From positions 1,674,001-1,738,000 of the forward strand of contig NZ_CP031598.1 in the NCBI RefSeq assembly GCF_008728195.1: DNA of 64,000 nt. Reading direction: 5' to 3'. Position numbers and translations under genes: made by a program. This DNA is from Roseovarius indicus. Lineage in GTDB: Bacteria; Pseudomonadota; Alphaproteobacteria; Rhodobacterales; Rhodobacteraceae. Positions 17,238 through 25,788 of the stretch are shown here, one piece after another (the stretch's first letter is position 1; the number at the start of each line of letters is the position of its first letter). Under the pieces are notes generated by a model. The model saw only the letters and a program-made list of their open reading frames with translations. It had not been told where the DNA came from and did no database searches.

Positions 17238-18134
17238 ATGAAGATCACCGGGACAGAACTGCACCTCCTTGCCGTCTTTAACAGCGTCGTTCGTAACAGC
17301 GGCATTTCCGCGGCGCAGGTTGAGCTCGGTCTCAGTCAGCCGACGATCTCCAACCACATCACTGCGCTCGAAGAACGATTGGGGGTCAAGCTTTGCCAGC
17401 GGGGGCGGCGTGGATTCCTGCTGACGGAGAAGGGCCGGATCGTCCACGAAATGAGCCAATCGCTGCTCGCCACTATGGCCAAGCACGAAAGCAAGCTGGC
17501 CGAGCTGCGCGGCAGCCTGGTGGGGGGGATCAAAATCGCCGTGGTCGACTGTCTTGTCAGCGACCCGGATTTTCGGCTGCCGGAAGCGATCAAGGTGTTT
17601 GTCGATGCTGCCCCTGCGGTGCGGATCGAGCTGACGGTGGAGCGGCCGCAGGATATCCTGAGCGGGATACTCGACGGAAGTTTCGACGTAGGGATAGGCG
17701 GGTTCGACAACCTTGTTAGCGGGCTTGACTACGAGACGATCTATCACGAGCCGCACGGGCTTTACTGCGGCCGGGGGCATGTGCTGTTCGACCAGCCTAA
17801 CGAGAGCCTGACCTCCTGCGATTATACCGGCTACGCCTGGGCGCATCGCCGCTACTGGAGCCGGCGGCGCCAGCGGGGGTGGCAGTTGTCCGAGAAGGAT
17901 GCCTTCGTGCAGGAGATCGAGGCGCAGATGGCGCTGGTGCTGAGTGGGGCCTTCCTAGGGCTGTTGCCGGAACATGCCGCGCGGGCTCATGTCGAGACGG
18001 GCAAGCTGCGGCGGTTGCCGTTCAGCGGCCCCAATCTTGACGTGCCGATGAGCCTGGTGACCCGGAATGCGCCGCGGCCGGCGACGATCGAGCTGTTCCG
18101 CAAGGAAATGCTGGCGCTTTACCCGGGCGATTGA
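17238..18134 (+). CDS. LysR-family transcriptional regulator
   Basis: I start at the ATG of KITGTELHLLAVFNSVV, which gives the standard LysR N-terminus; an ATG 36 bp upstream is in frame. The winged helix-turn-helix spans about 5-62 (GISAAQVELGLSQPTISNHITALEERLGVKLCQRGRRGFLLTEKG). An effector-binding domain of periplasmic-binding-protein type follows to about 298. The gene converges on the nitrilase/importer operon with only 10 bp between stops. It may regulate that operon or the disrupted TRAP operon; the sequence does not decide. Its upstream region directly abuts the IS6 element, so its original promoter may have been lost. Confidence 0.9.
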   Translation: MKITGTELHLLAVFNSVVRNSGISAAQVELGLSQPTISNHITALEERLGVKLCQRGRRGFLLTEKGRIVHEMSQSLLATMAKHESKLAELRGSLVGGIKIAVVDCLVSDPDFRLPEAIKVFVDAAPAVRIELTVERPQDILSGILDGSFDVGIGGFDNLVSGLDYETIYHEPHGLYCGRGHVLFDQPNESLTSCDYTGYAWAHRRYWSRRRQRGWQLSEKDAFVQEIEAQMALVLSGAFLGLLPEHAARAHVETGKLRRLPFSGPNLDVPMSLVTRNAPRPATIELFRKEMLALYPGD

Positions 18135-18144
18135 ACCGGGGGTG

Positions 18145-18915
18145 TCAGTCGTTCCGGTCGAGGTCTTCCAGGTAGCTGTTCTCTGCGCGCTCGCGTCGAA
18201 GGAGGTCGGGGTCGAGATCGGCGAACAGAAGTTTTTGGTCGGCCTCGGCGGAGGCCAAAGTTTCGCCATTGGGCCCGTTGATCGAAGAGAGGCCGACGAA
18301 ATCAAGTCCGTGCTCGGTTCCGGTGCGGTTCGCGTAGCCGAGAAAGAGCTGGTTCTCCATCGCCCTGACAGGCACGAGCTGACGCGCGATGCGGTCGTGG
18401 GGAGCCATCAGAGCGGTTGGCACGACGACGAGATCCGCCCCTGCCTGTGCCTCTTCGCGAACAAGCTCGGGGAACTCGACATCGTAGCAGATCAGGACGC
18501 CCACGTTCAGGCCGCCAACCTCGAAACGGGTGACATGGCGGCCGGGGGTGAAGGTTTCCTTTTCCCATGGCCCGAACAGCAGGCGCTTGTAATACCGTCC
18601 AAGCTCTTCCCCGGTGGAGGAGAAGATCACGGCGGCATTGCGCACACCTTCGTTCGAAAGCACGTGCGAGCCCATGACGACCGAAATGGCGTTGTCGGCC
18701 GCGATTCGGCCGACGCGGGCCAACGCCGCCTCGACATCGGAGAGGTCGGCGGCGGTCAGGCCGGGAATGTGGTAACCGGTAAGGTAGCCTTCGGGGAAGA
18801 CGATCAGCCCGGCGCCGGAAGCGGCAGCATCGGACACGATGCGCTCGACCTCGGATAGGGTGGCGGCATGGTCATTCGCGACGCCCGCGCCTTGCCAGAG
18901 GGCCAGTTTCAGCAT
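18145..18915 (-). CDS. Nitrilase-superfamily carbon-nitrogen hydrolase (amidase)
   Basis: The 256-residue enzyme carries the Glu-Lys-Cys triad of the CN-hydrolase fold: Glu42 in LIVFPEGYL, Lys110 in GRYYKRLLFG, and Cys143 in VLICYDVEFPE. Length and the YKRLLFGPWEKE stretch fit the aliphatic-amidase / N-carbamoylputrescine-amidase-like branch rather than true nitrilases. It is the last gene of an operon with a ureohydrolase, a Pot-type importer and a zinc alcohol dehydrogenase. A role in cleaving a guanidino- or carbamoyl-type amide, such as 4-guanidinobutanamide or N-carbamoylputrescine, is plausible. That role is inference. It overlaps the preceding stop by 1 bp (TGATG). Confidence 0.88.
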   Translation of the reverse strand: MLKLALWQGAGVANDHAATLSEVERIVSDAAASGAGLIVFPEGYLTGYHIPGLTAADLSDVEAALARVGRIAADNAISVVMGSHVLSNEGVRNAAVIFSSTGEELGRYYKRLLFGPWEKETFTPGRHVTRFEVGGLNVGVLICYDVEFPELVREEAQAGADLVVVPTALMAPHDRIARQLVPVRAMENQLFLGYANRTGTEHGLDFVGLSSINGPNGETLASAEADQKLLFADLDPDLLRRERAENSYLEDLDRND

Positions 18916-19952
18916 CAGCTCGCGCCCATGGCGGGAAATTTGAGTACGATCCGGCCGCGCACGTCGCCGCGGGCAAGCTTGTCGAGCCCCTCTCCGATCT
19001 GGTCGAAGGGCAGAACTTCGTGGTCGACCTTGAAGGGATGATCGCTGGCGAAGTCGAGAAACTGCCGGAGGTCGGCACGCGTACCGACAGACGAGTCCAT
19101 GACCCGGTGGCCACCGTCAATGAGCCACATCATGGAAAGCGGAACGGGCTCGTGGACAAGGGCGACCGCCACGATCTGGCTCAGCGGGTTGGCAGCCTTG
19201 GCGATCAGGTCCCAGACCGAGGGAGTCGGGGCGAAGTTTAGCGTGATGTCGGCGCCGCCCCAGTCGCGGATTTCCTGCACGGCGTCGGGCGACACCGCGA
19301 GACTGGCGCCATGCGACAGCGCCTCGGACCGGCGGCGTTCGTCGGGTTCGACGACTGCGACGCGCAGGCCCCGCGAAAGGGCGATCTCGATGGCGTACTG
19401 GCCAAGCCCGCCGGCGCCCACCACGAGCAGGCGCTGGCCAGCCTGGACGTCGCAGCGCGCCAGTGCCGACCAGGCCGTGAGCCCGGCGCATAGCAGCGGG
19501 CCGGCGGTCACGGGGTCGAGTCCGTCGGGGATGGGCGTCGCGAAGCGCGTGTCGAGGATGGCATATTCGGCGAAGGCGCCGGGGGCGTCGAGGCCGCGCG
19601 CCTTCTGCTCGGGGCAGAACGTCTCCCGCCCGCGCAGGCAGGGATCGCAATCGAGGCAGGTCTCGTAGAGCCAGGGCAGGCCAACCCGCGTGCCAACGGC
19701 AAGGGGCCCGTCGCCGGCGACGATGCGACCGACGCCTTCGTGGCCAAGGATCAGGGGAAACGCCTCTTCCGGGAGAGGCTCGTCGCCCTGCTGTACGTGC
19801 AGGTCGGAATGGCACAATCCGCAGGTTTCCATCTGCACGAGGTATTCGCCCTTGCCGGGCTTTGGCACCGGGACCCGGTCAAGGCGCAGGGGCTTGCCCG
19901 GCGCATCGCACAAGGCCGCCAACATGGTGTCGGGCAGGTCAGTCATTTCCAA
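18915..19952 (-). CDS. Zinc-dependent alcohol dehydrogenase
   Basis: This is a 345-residue medium-chain dehydrogenase. The catalytic zinc site shows ETCGLCHSDLHV and LILGHEGVGRIV. The structural zinc cluster is CLDCDPCLRGRETFC. The Rossmann fold shows LLVVGAGGLGQYAIEIAL with VVEPDERRR, consistent with NAD(H). It could oxidise an amino-alcohol or reduce an aldehyde produced during polyamine or guanidino-compound breakdown. It overlaps the upstream permease gene by 14 bp and the downstream amidase by 1 bp, so it is a genuine operon member. Confidence 0.9.
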   Translation of the reverse strand: MEMTDLPDTMLAALCDAPGKPLRLDRVPVPKPGKGEYLVQMETCGLCHSDLHVQQGDEPLPEEAFPLILGHEGVGRIVAGDGPLAVGTRVGLPWLYETCLDCDPCLRGRETFCPEQKARGLDAPGAFAEYAILDTRFATPIPDGLDPVTAGPLLCAGLTAWSALARCDVQAGQRLLVVGAGGLGQYAIEIALSRGLRVAVVEPDERRRSEALSHGASLAVSPDAVQEIRDWGGADITLNFAPTPSVWDLIAKAANPLSQIVAVALVHEPVPLSMMWLIDGGHRVMDSSVGTRADLRQFLDFASDHPFKVDHEVLPFDQIGEGLDKLARGDVRGRIVLKFPAMGAS

Positions 19953-20739
19953 TCCTTTCCGCCCCGAGCAGGCGCGGCAGATTTCCGTAGCGCCCGATCA
20001 GGCCGAAGGTCAGCGCGGCGAGTGCCACGAAGATGACCGCGACGACGCCCATGATGGGGGTGTAGCCATAGCGCAGGGAGTTGAAGATCTTGATGGGCAG
20101 GGTTTCTACGGTGAAGCCGGCCACCATGTAGGCGATGATGTACTCGTTCAGCGACAGGACAAAGGCGAAGGCGTAGCCGGAAATCATGAACGGTGTCAGC
20201 AGTGGCAGAATGACCGTCCGCAGGACCTGGCCGCGCCGGGCGCCCATGGTTCGGGCGGCTTCGATCAGCGAGGTGTCGACCGCCGCCAGCCCGAGGCTGA
20301 TGGTGACCACCGGCAGGGTGACCAGGAACACGCCGTGCGAGATGATCGTGGCGGTCATCTGGCCGTACATGCCGACCGATACCCAAAATACCAGGAAGCC
20401 GAGGGCGGAAATCACCGGGGGCAGCATGAAGGGCGCCACCCCAAGCACGTAGAGCGATCGTGCGAGCCAGTTGTTGCGCGACCAGGCATGCAGCGCCAAG
20501 GGCAGGGCGATGGCCACCGCCAGCAGGCTGGATACGGCGGCGATCACGAGGGAATTGCGCAGCGGTATCAGCCAATCGGAGTTGCGGAACAGCTCGACAT
20601 ACCATTTCAGCGAAAGGTTCTGCGGCGGGAACACCAGGCTTTGCTGACCGTTGAGGGAAACCCCCGCCACGACCACGATGGGCGCCGCCAGAAGCAGCAG
20701 GATCACGACGACATAGAGCGTTTGCAGGCGGCGGGTCAT
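19939..20739 (-). CDS. ABC transporter permease, PotC-like
   Basis: The 266-residue protein has six predicted transmembrane helices. The inner-membrane-permease EAA loop is visible as LIEAARTMGARRGQVLRTVILPLLTPFMISGYAFAF. The opening YVVVILLLLAAPIVVVAGVSLNG and the FPPQNLSLKWYVELF periplasmic loop are typical of the PotC/YdcV group, which imports putrescine, spermidine or related cations. It pairs with the PotB-like permease just upstream (4-bp overlap) and the PotA-like ATPase. Confidence 0.9.
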   Translation of the reverse strand: MTRRLQTLYVVVILLLLAAPIVVVAGVSLNGQQSLVFPPQNLSLKWYVELFRNSDWLIPLRNSLVIAAVSSLLAVAIALPLALHAWSRNNWLARSLYVLGVAPFMLPPVISALGFLVFWVSVGMYGQMTATIISHGVFLVTLPVVTISLGLAAVDTSLIEAARTMGARRGQVLRTVILPLLTPFMISGYAFAFVLSLNEYIIAYMVAGFTVETLPIKIFNSLRYGYTPIMGVVAVIFVALAALTFGLIGRYGNLPRLLGAERIGND

Positions 20740-21590
20740 GTTTCCGCCCCCTTGTCGCGGCTCAGAAGAAGGGAGAGCCCGACCATCAGCAGCGAGACCA
20801 GCAGCAGAAGCACGGCCATGGCTGCGGCGAAAGGCAGGTTCGACTGGAAGATCGCCTGATCGGTGATGTGAACGGACAATGTCCAGTGCTGTGGTTGGCC
20901 CAGGACCTGGGGCAGAAGGTAGATGCCGAGGGTGAAGACGAAGACGAGGATGAGCGCGCCCACCATCGGCTTGCGCAGCATTGGCAGTGTGACCGTTCTG
21001 AACGTCTGAAGCGGGCTGGCGCCCATCATCCGGGCCGCTTCACCCAGTTCCGGGTCAAGGCGCGAGACCGGAGGATAGAGGACGAGAACCGAGTAGGGCA
21101 GCGCCAGGTAGCACATGCCCGTCATCAACGCGAGCAGGCTGGGCGTGTAGGCGCGTGATTCCTCGATGATGCCGAGAAAGGCCAGCAGGTTGCCGACCCC
21201 GGCCGTCTTCGACAGCAGGGTGGAAAGCGAGAAGCCGATGATGACCTCGGACAGCGACAGAACCGATAGCAGGATCACCAGCACGATGGTCTGACCGCGC
21301 TGTTTCATGCGGGCGAGACTGAGGGTGAAGGGGAAGGCGAGAAGCACACAGATGACGGCTGCGCCTGCCGAAATCATCACGGAGGTCAGAAGGATCTTTC
21401 CGAAGAACACGGAGAAGAAGCGAAGGTAGCTGTCGAGTTCGAAGCCCGGCTCGTAGAAACCGCCCGAGACCCGGTGCGCCACGCTGACCGAGAGCATGAT
21501 GGCGAAGGGCACGACGAAGAACACCAGCAGACATGCGGTGGGCAGAAGGGTCAGCCAGCCCGGCGTCGGTTTGTGCGGCTGCTGGCTCAT
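20736..21590 (-). CDS. ABC transporter permease, PotB-like
   Basis: The 284-residue, six-helix permease has the EAA loop ELGEAARMMGASPLQTFRTVTLPMLRKPMVGALILVF. The early segment GFYEPGFELDSYLRFFSVFFGKILLTS is characteristic of the PotB/YdcU group. Its start overlaps the ATPase stop and its stop overlaps the PotC-like start, giving tight coupling. Together with the PotC-like partner it forms the membrane channel of a polyamine-type importer. Confidence 0.9.
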   Translation of the reverse strand: MSQQPHKPTPGWLTLLPTACLLVFFVVPFAIMLSVSVAHRVSGGFYEPGFELDSYLRFFSVFFGKILLTSVMISAGAAVICVLLAFPFTLSLARMKQRGQTIVLVILLSVLSLSEVIIGFSLSTLLSKTAGVGNLLAFLGIIEESRAYTPSLLALMTGMCYLALPYSVLVLYPPVSRLDPELGEAARMMGASPLQTFRTVTLPMLRKPMVGALILVFVFTLGIYLLPQVLGQPQHWTLSVHITDQAIFQSNLPFAAAMAVLLLLVSLLMVGLSLLLSRDKGAET

Positions 21591-22633
21591 GCCGGGAACA
21601 CCACGCGCTTTCCGGGGGCGAAACTCACGCCGACCTCGTCGCCCAGATCGATATCCGGCCGGGCGCTTGGCGCGTAGAGCGCGGTGATTTCGTGGCCGTC
21701 ATGGTCGAGCACGTACTGGATGCTTTCGCCGAGGTCGCGGATGAAGATGACCTTGGCCGGAAGGCCGGTGCCCGCCGCCTCCAGCCGCACATCCTCGGGC
21801 CGGACGGAGAGCATTAGGTCAGAGCCCGGTTCGCTCTTGATCCGGTCGTCTTCGGCTGCGTCGAAGCGGTGGCCAAGAACCTCGATGTTGTGGTCGGCGT
21901 CGAGAGTGCACGGCAGCAGGTTGGACGTGCCGATGAAGCCCGCCACGAAGGCATTTGCGGGATCGCGGTAGATTTCCATCGGCGAGCCGATCTGCTGAAC
22001 TCGGCCCTCGTTCATCACGATGACCATGTCGGCCATGGTCAGCGCCTCTTTCTGGTCGTGGGTCACGACGATCGTGGTGACGCCAAGGCGCTGCTGAAGC
22101 TGGCGCAGTTCGACCTGCATGTGTTCGCGCAGATTGGCATCGAGTGCCGAAAGCGGCTCGTCCAGCAGGAACACTTTCGGGTCGATCGCCAGGCCGCGCG
22201 CGATGGCGACGCGCTGGCGCTGGCCGCCGGAGAGTTGGTGGATGCGCCGGTCGCCGAGGCCGGAAAGCTGCACGAGGTCGAGAAGTTCGGTCACGCGCTT
22301 GCGGGCCTCGGCCTTCGAGCGGCCGCGGATTGTGAGGGGATAGGCGACGTTGTCGGCCACGCTCAGGTGCGGGAAGAGGGCAAGCGACTGGAAGACCATT
22401 CCGAAGTCACGCTTTTCCGGAGGCACTGCCGTCTGATCCTCGCCCGAGACGATCACCTGACCTTCGGTCGGCATCTCAAGGCCGGCGAGCAGGCGCAGCA
22501 AGGTGGTCTTGCCACAGCCCGACGGCCCGAGAAGGCAGACGAAACTGCCGTCGGGTATGTCGAGGGTGACGTCTTCAACCGCGGTCAAACGCCCGAAGCG
22601 CTTGGTCATGCTGCGCAGCGACAGCTCGGTCAT
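21587..22633 (-). CDS. ABC transporter ATP-binding protein, PotA-like
   Basis: The 348-residue ATPase has Walker A GPSGCGKTT (about 36-44), Q-loop GMVFQSLALFPHLSV, signature LSGGQRQRVAIARGLAIDP, Walker B VFLLDEPLSALD and H-loop TIVVTHDQKEAL. A C-terminal TOBE domain (about 270-345) is typical of the PotA/MalK group. It energises the two permeases downstream. A strong hairpin in the 63 bp before it should reduce expression relative to the binding protein. Confidence 0.93.
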   Translation of the reverse strand: MTELSLRSMTKRFGRLTAVEDVTLDIPDGSFVCLLGPSGCGKTTLLRLLAGLEMPTEGQVIVSGEDQTAVPPEKRDFGMVFQSLALFPHLSVADNVAYPLTIRGRSKAEARKRVTELLDLVQLSGLGDRRIHQLSGGQRQRVAIARGLAIDPKVFLLDEPLSALDANLREHMQVELRQLQQRLGVTTIVVTHDQKEALTMADMVIVMNEGRVQQIGSPMEIYRDPANAFVAGFIGTSNLLPCTLDADHNIEVLGHRFDAAEDDRIKSEPGSDLMLSVRPEDVRLEAAGTGLPAKVIFIRDLGESIQYVLDHDGHEITALYAPSARPDIDLGDEVGVSFAPGKRVVFPA

Positions 22634-22653
22634 GGAGGAATCCTTCTGATCGT

Positions 22654-22682
22654 GACCGGCCCGGGGTCGTTCCGGGCCGGTC
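22654..22682 (-). terminator. Intra-operon attenuator between binding-protein and ATPase genes
   Basis: An 11-bp perfect stem (GACCGGCCCGG / CCGGGCCGGTC, 7-nt loop) lies between the solute-binding-protein stop and the ATPase start. It has no T run. It probably stabilises the upstream mRNA or partly terminates transcription. Confidence 0.65.
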
Positions 22683-22696
22683 TGGCGTCGCTTGAC

Positions 22697-23767
22697 TTAG
22701 CCGGTGACGAGCTCGGACCACTTCTGGTTCACCCAGTCGGCCTTGTCGACATAGAGTTCGTACCTCGGCAGGATCGGCTCCTGCTCTGAAGAGACGGCGG
22801 CGAATTCCTCGTCCGTGAGGTCGGTCATGTCGCGCGGGATCGTCGGTGCGGTGCCGACGAAGCGCGAGAGTTTCGACTGGATTTCCGGCTGGGACATGTA
22901 GTCGATGAAGACCTGGCTGGCCTCGATCGCCTCGGAAGCCTTGGACACCACCCAGGAGCCGGAATCAAGCACGGCGCCCTCTTTCGGGAAGGTCGAGCGT
23001 ACTGGCTTGCCATCGGCTGCTGCGAGGCCGGTCACGTCGTGGTAATACTGACCCATCGGGATCTCGCCGGTTTCCAGCGCCTGCTGGAACTGGCCTTCGT
23101 CGCGGTACCACAGGCGGACATTCGGCTTCACTTCCGCCAGCTTGTTCATGACCTCCAGCACGCCTTCCTCGGTGGCGAGAATGTCGGTGCCGTCGAAGTA
23201 GCAATGCCCGGTGATCTCGAGCAGGAAGGAGTTCGACGCCAGGGCCAGCAGACCGAGGCTGTTCTCGTTGGCCGGATCCCAGAGCGTCGTCCAGCTTTCG
23301 GGGGCATCGGGATATACATCGGTGTTGCTAACCAGGCTGATGTACCAGGACACCGCGCCGGTGCCGTAAAACCCTGCACCTTCATAGCCGTGCACGAAGT
23401 GATCCGGCAGGTTTTCGACATTGGGCATGGCGCTGCGGTCGAGTTCGGCCCAGAGGTTGGCGCGCTCGCCGCGGATGCGCGCGACCTGCGCCATCATCGA
23501 GACGTCGGCCGGCGCCTGGCCGGCGCGGGCGGCCTGTTGCAGCTGGACGAGCCAGGCCTCGCCCGTGGGCTCGGCGATCGATTCGACCTCGATGCCGGTG
23601 GCCTCGGTGAAATCGGGGAAGATATGGGTCTTGAAGCTTTCCTCGAAATAGCCGCCGTAGGTGCCCACCTTGAGCGTCTTGTCCTGCGCCAAGGCGAGGG
23701 ACGGCGCCGCGAGCGTGCCGAGCGCGGCCGCACTGGTCGTCGTAATGAATTCGCGTCTCTTCATCAT
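22697..23767 (-). CDS. Periplasmic solute-binding protein, PotD-like
   Basis: The 356-residue protein has a twin-arginine-type signal (MKRREFITTTSAAALGTLAAPSLALAQ). Type II binding-protein motifs follow: LKVGTYGGYFEESFKTHIFPDFTEATGIEVE and a C-terminal YVDKADWVNQKWSELVTG. The family (SBP_bac_8 / PotD-like) binds polyamines and other small cations. Neighbouring ureohydrolase and amidase genes suggest an agmatine-, guanidino- or polyamine-like ligand. It is the second gene of the operon, 24 bp after the ureohydrolase. Confidence 0.9.
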   Translation of the reverse strand: MMKRREFITTTSAAALGTLAAPSLALAQDKTLKVGTYGGYFEESFKTHIFPDFTEATGIEVESIAEPTGEAWLVQLQQAARAGQAPADVSMMAQVARIRGERANLWAELDRSAMPNVENLPDHFVHGYEGAGFYGTGAVSWYISLVSNTDVYPDAPESWTTLWDPANENSLGLLALASNSFLLEITGHCYFDGTDILATEEGVLEVMNKLAEVKPNVRLWYRDEGQFQQALETGEIPMGQYYHDVTGLAAADGKPVRSTFPKEGAVLDSGSWVVSKASEAIEASQVFIDYMSQPEIQSKLSRFVGTAPTIPRDMTDLTDEEFAAVSSEQEPILPRYELYVDKADWVNQKWSELVTG

Positions 23768-23791
23768 TGTTCAGTCTCCCTGTTTCTGAGG

Positions 23792-24745
23792 TTACTTGGC
23801 GCCCTGCGGTACATTTGGAAGGACGCAGAGCATTTCGTACAACAAATTCGCCCCGATCAGAGCGGTGTTGCCCGTGGGGTCGTAGGGCGGCGAGACCTCG
23901 ACGAGATCGCAGCCGACGATATTAAGATCACGGCAGCCGCGGACGATTTCAAGCGCCTGCCAGGTCGACAGGCCGCCGGGCTCGACCGTTCCGGTGCCGG
24001 GGGCGAAGGCGGGGTCGAGGCTGTCGATGTCGAAAGAAATGTAGACCGGCCTGTCCTGCACGGCCTCACGGACCTGCTGCATCAGAGGGGCGAGCGACTT
24101 GTACCAGCATTCTTCGGCCTGAATCACCGTCCACCCCCGGTCACGGCCCCAGTCGAAATCGTCGCGGGAATAGCCGGTGCCGCGCAGGCCGATCTGGAAC
24201 ACCCGGTCATTATCGAGGCAGCCGTCTTCCCACGCGCGACGGAAGGGGCAACCGTGGGCCACTTTTTCCCCGAACATTTCCTCGTTGATATCGGCATGGG
24301 CATCCACGTGGATCAGCGCCACCGGGCCGTGCACCTTCTTCATAGCCTTAAGGATCGGCCAGGTCAGCGTGTGATCACCCCCTAGGGTAAGCGGAATTGC
24401 CCTGTTCGAGAGGATCTCGTCGTAAAAGGTCTCGATAATGCCAACGGATTTCTTGAGGTCGAAGGTGTTGATCGGCACATCGCCGATGTCTGCCACCTGA
24501 ATATGATCGAAGGGTGCTGCGCCGGTGGCCATGTTGTAGGGACGCAGCATCCTGCTTTCATCGCGGATCTGGCGAGGGCCCAGGCGCGTGCCTGGACGGT
24601 TCGACGTACCGATATCCAATGGGATACCGACAAAGCACGCATCGAGCCCTTCGGCGCTCTCGTGCGCTGGAAGCCGCATCATCGTCGCGGGCCCACCGAA
24701 ACGCGGCATGTCATTGCCTCCAAGAGGTTGGTTTAAACTACGCAT
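23792..24745 (-). CDS. speB: Agmatinase-family ureohydrolase
   Basis: The 317-residue Mn-dependent ureohydrolase has the complete metal site: LGGDHTLTWP (His125), IHVDAHADI (Asp148, His150, Asp152) and SFDIDSLDPAFAPGTGT. It would hydrolyse agmatine to putrescine and urea, or 4-guanidinobutyrate to GABA and urea; the two are not separable by motif. It leads the importer operon, which suggests that an imported guanidino compound is its substrate. The start is the first ATG of the frame; a second at residue 13 (MPRFGG, with GGGGAA-like sequence nearby) is also possible. Confidence 0.9.
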   Translation of the reverse strand: MRSLNQPLGGNDMPRFGGPATMMRLPAHESAEGLDACFVGIPLDIGTSNRPGTRLGPRQIRDESRMLRPYNMATGAAPFDHIQVADIGDVPINTFDLKKSVGIIETFYDEILSNRAIPLTLGGDHTLTWPILKAMKKVHGPVALIHVDAHADINEEMFGEKVAHGCPFRRAWEDGCLDNDRVFQIGLRGTGYSRDDFDWGRDRGWTVIQAEECWYKSLAPLMQQVREAVQDRPVYISFDIDSLDPAFAPGTGTVEPGGLSTWQALEIVRGCRDLNIVGCDLVEVSPPYDPTGNTALIGANLLYEMLCVLPNVPQGAK

Positions 24746-25076
24746 TCTGCATCCCTGCCAAATCGATCGCCGTATATTCGGTTGCTCAAGGATAAATGAG
24801 TTCTGCGTCGGTCGAATATCATCTTACGAACGAATACATTTGCTCATCCAAATGTATTTCACGTCTGTGCGGTAGGTCTCTCTTCCTCAATGAACGATAG
24901 ACGGTTCCGCGCGCGGCGAAAGCCGCCCTCCGACCTATCAGCGAGTTAGCGGGTGGCCCTTAGCTGACATTGCGACGGTCCGACGGATGCTGCGTTCTCG
25001 GCCAGAGTTTCACACGTTGGCACGTACTTTCGGCGCCCCCCCCCCCAAGGCTTCAGTAGCCTGGGATGCGCAAGCG
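24746..25076. other. Intergenic region before the ureohydrolase operon
   Basis: About 330 bp between the divergent ureohydrolase operon and an IS6 remnant. It should hold the operon promoter, but I could not pick convincing boxes. It also contains a run of 11 C at 25036-25046, unusual here and a likely sequencing-error or slippage site. No coding frame is supported. Confidence 0.5.
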
Positions 25077-25640
25077 GGAGGTGTCAGACGGAGTCCAACT
25101 CATCTCAGCTCGGACAGTGAAGCTGTCCTTTATGCCGCGCCGAGTTGGCGCCACTCGGTGAGAGCAGCGGCGCGGTTGCGCTTGAAATTTTGTCTGCTGT
25201 AGAGGCTGCGCTCCGAATTGAACAAGTTGTGGATTGAAGAATGGACGGCGGCGAATTTTTGCAAACTTCGCCTGCGCCGGAAGCGGACATGGCGCGCTCT
25301 CTTCGTCGGAATGGCAGGTGTGAGTTCTCTATTCGGCTATTGAGCCAGCGCCCTGTATTCTTCCGATCCGCGTTCCCGATGTCTTTCATCGCGGCGCCGT
25401 AGGAGCGCAGGTTGTCGGTGACGATCTCTTCTGGTTGACCGTAGCGCTTCATCAATTTCTTTAGGAATTTCAACGCTGCCTTGCGGTCTCGACGCTTGGT
25501 GACGAAGGCCTCGAGAATTTCGCCTTCATGGTCGACAGCACGCCACATGTAATGTGTCTCGCCGTTGATTTTTACAAAGACCTCGTCGAGATGCCATTGC
25601 CAATTCGAGTAGCAGCGCATCCGCTGGGCTCTGGCTTTCG
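25077..25640 (-). pseudogene. IS6-family transposase remnant, truncated and frameshifted
   Basis: The left element end is present (GGAGGTGTCAGACGG at 25077). On the minus strand the transposase is recognisable from KARAQRMRCYSNWQWHLDEV to about residue 220. All three catalytic residues remain (HLDEV, IVTDNLRSY, SRIENSHLPFRRRE). A frameshift near 25290 moves the C-terminus (VRFRRRRSLQKFAAVHSSIH and following) into another frame. The N-terminal helix-turn-helix and the right end are missing beyond about 25640. It is closer to the common IS6 consensus than copies A-D, so it is a separate lineage. Confidence 0.85.
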
Positions 25641-25788
25641 AGACCGAGAATTGAAATATCCTGATGCATTTGATGGCTTCTTAGACCTGGCTTAACGGCC
25701 AAATCATCGAACACTACGCTGGTGCAGGGGCCGTCCACAGCATCAGGTCAGTCTTGAGATGCCACGAAGACGAAGAAGATATCACGTA

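Noticed and set aside
25036..25046. Run of 11 C
   Set aside because: It looks like a homopolymer slippage or sequencing-error site. It lies in non-coding DNA and has no obvious role.
25526..25738. 70-codon minus-strand frame before the response regulator
   Set aside because: It overlaps the IS6 remnant in another frame. Only the KARAQRMRC reading fits a known protein.
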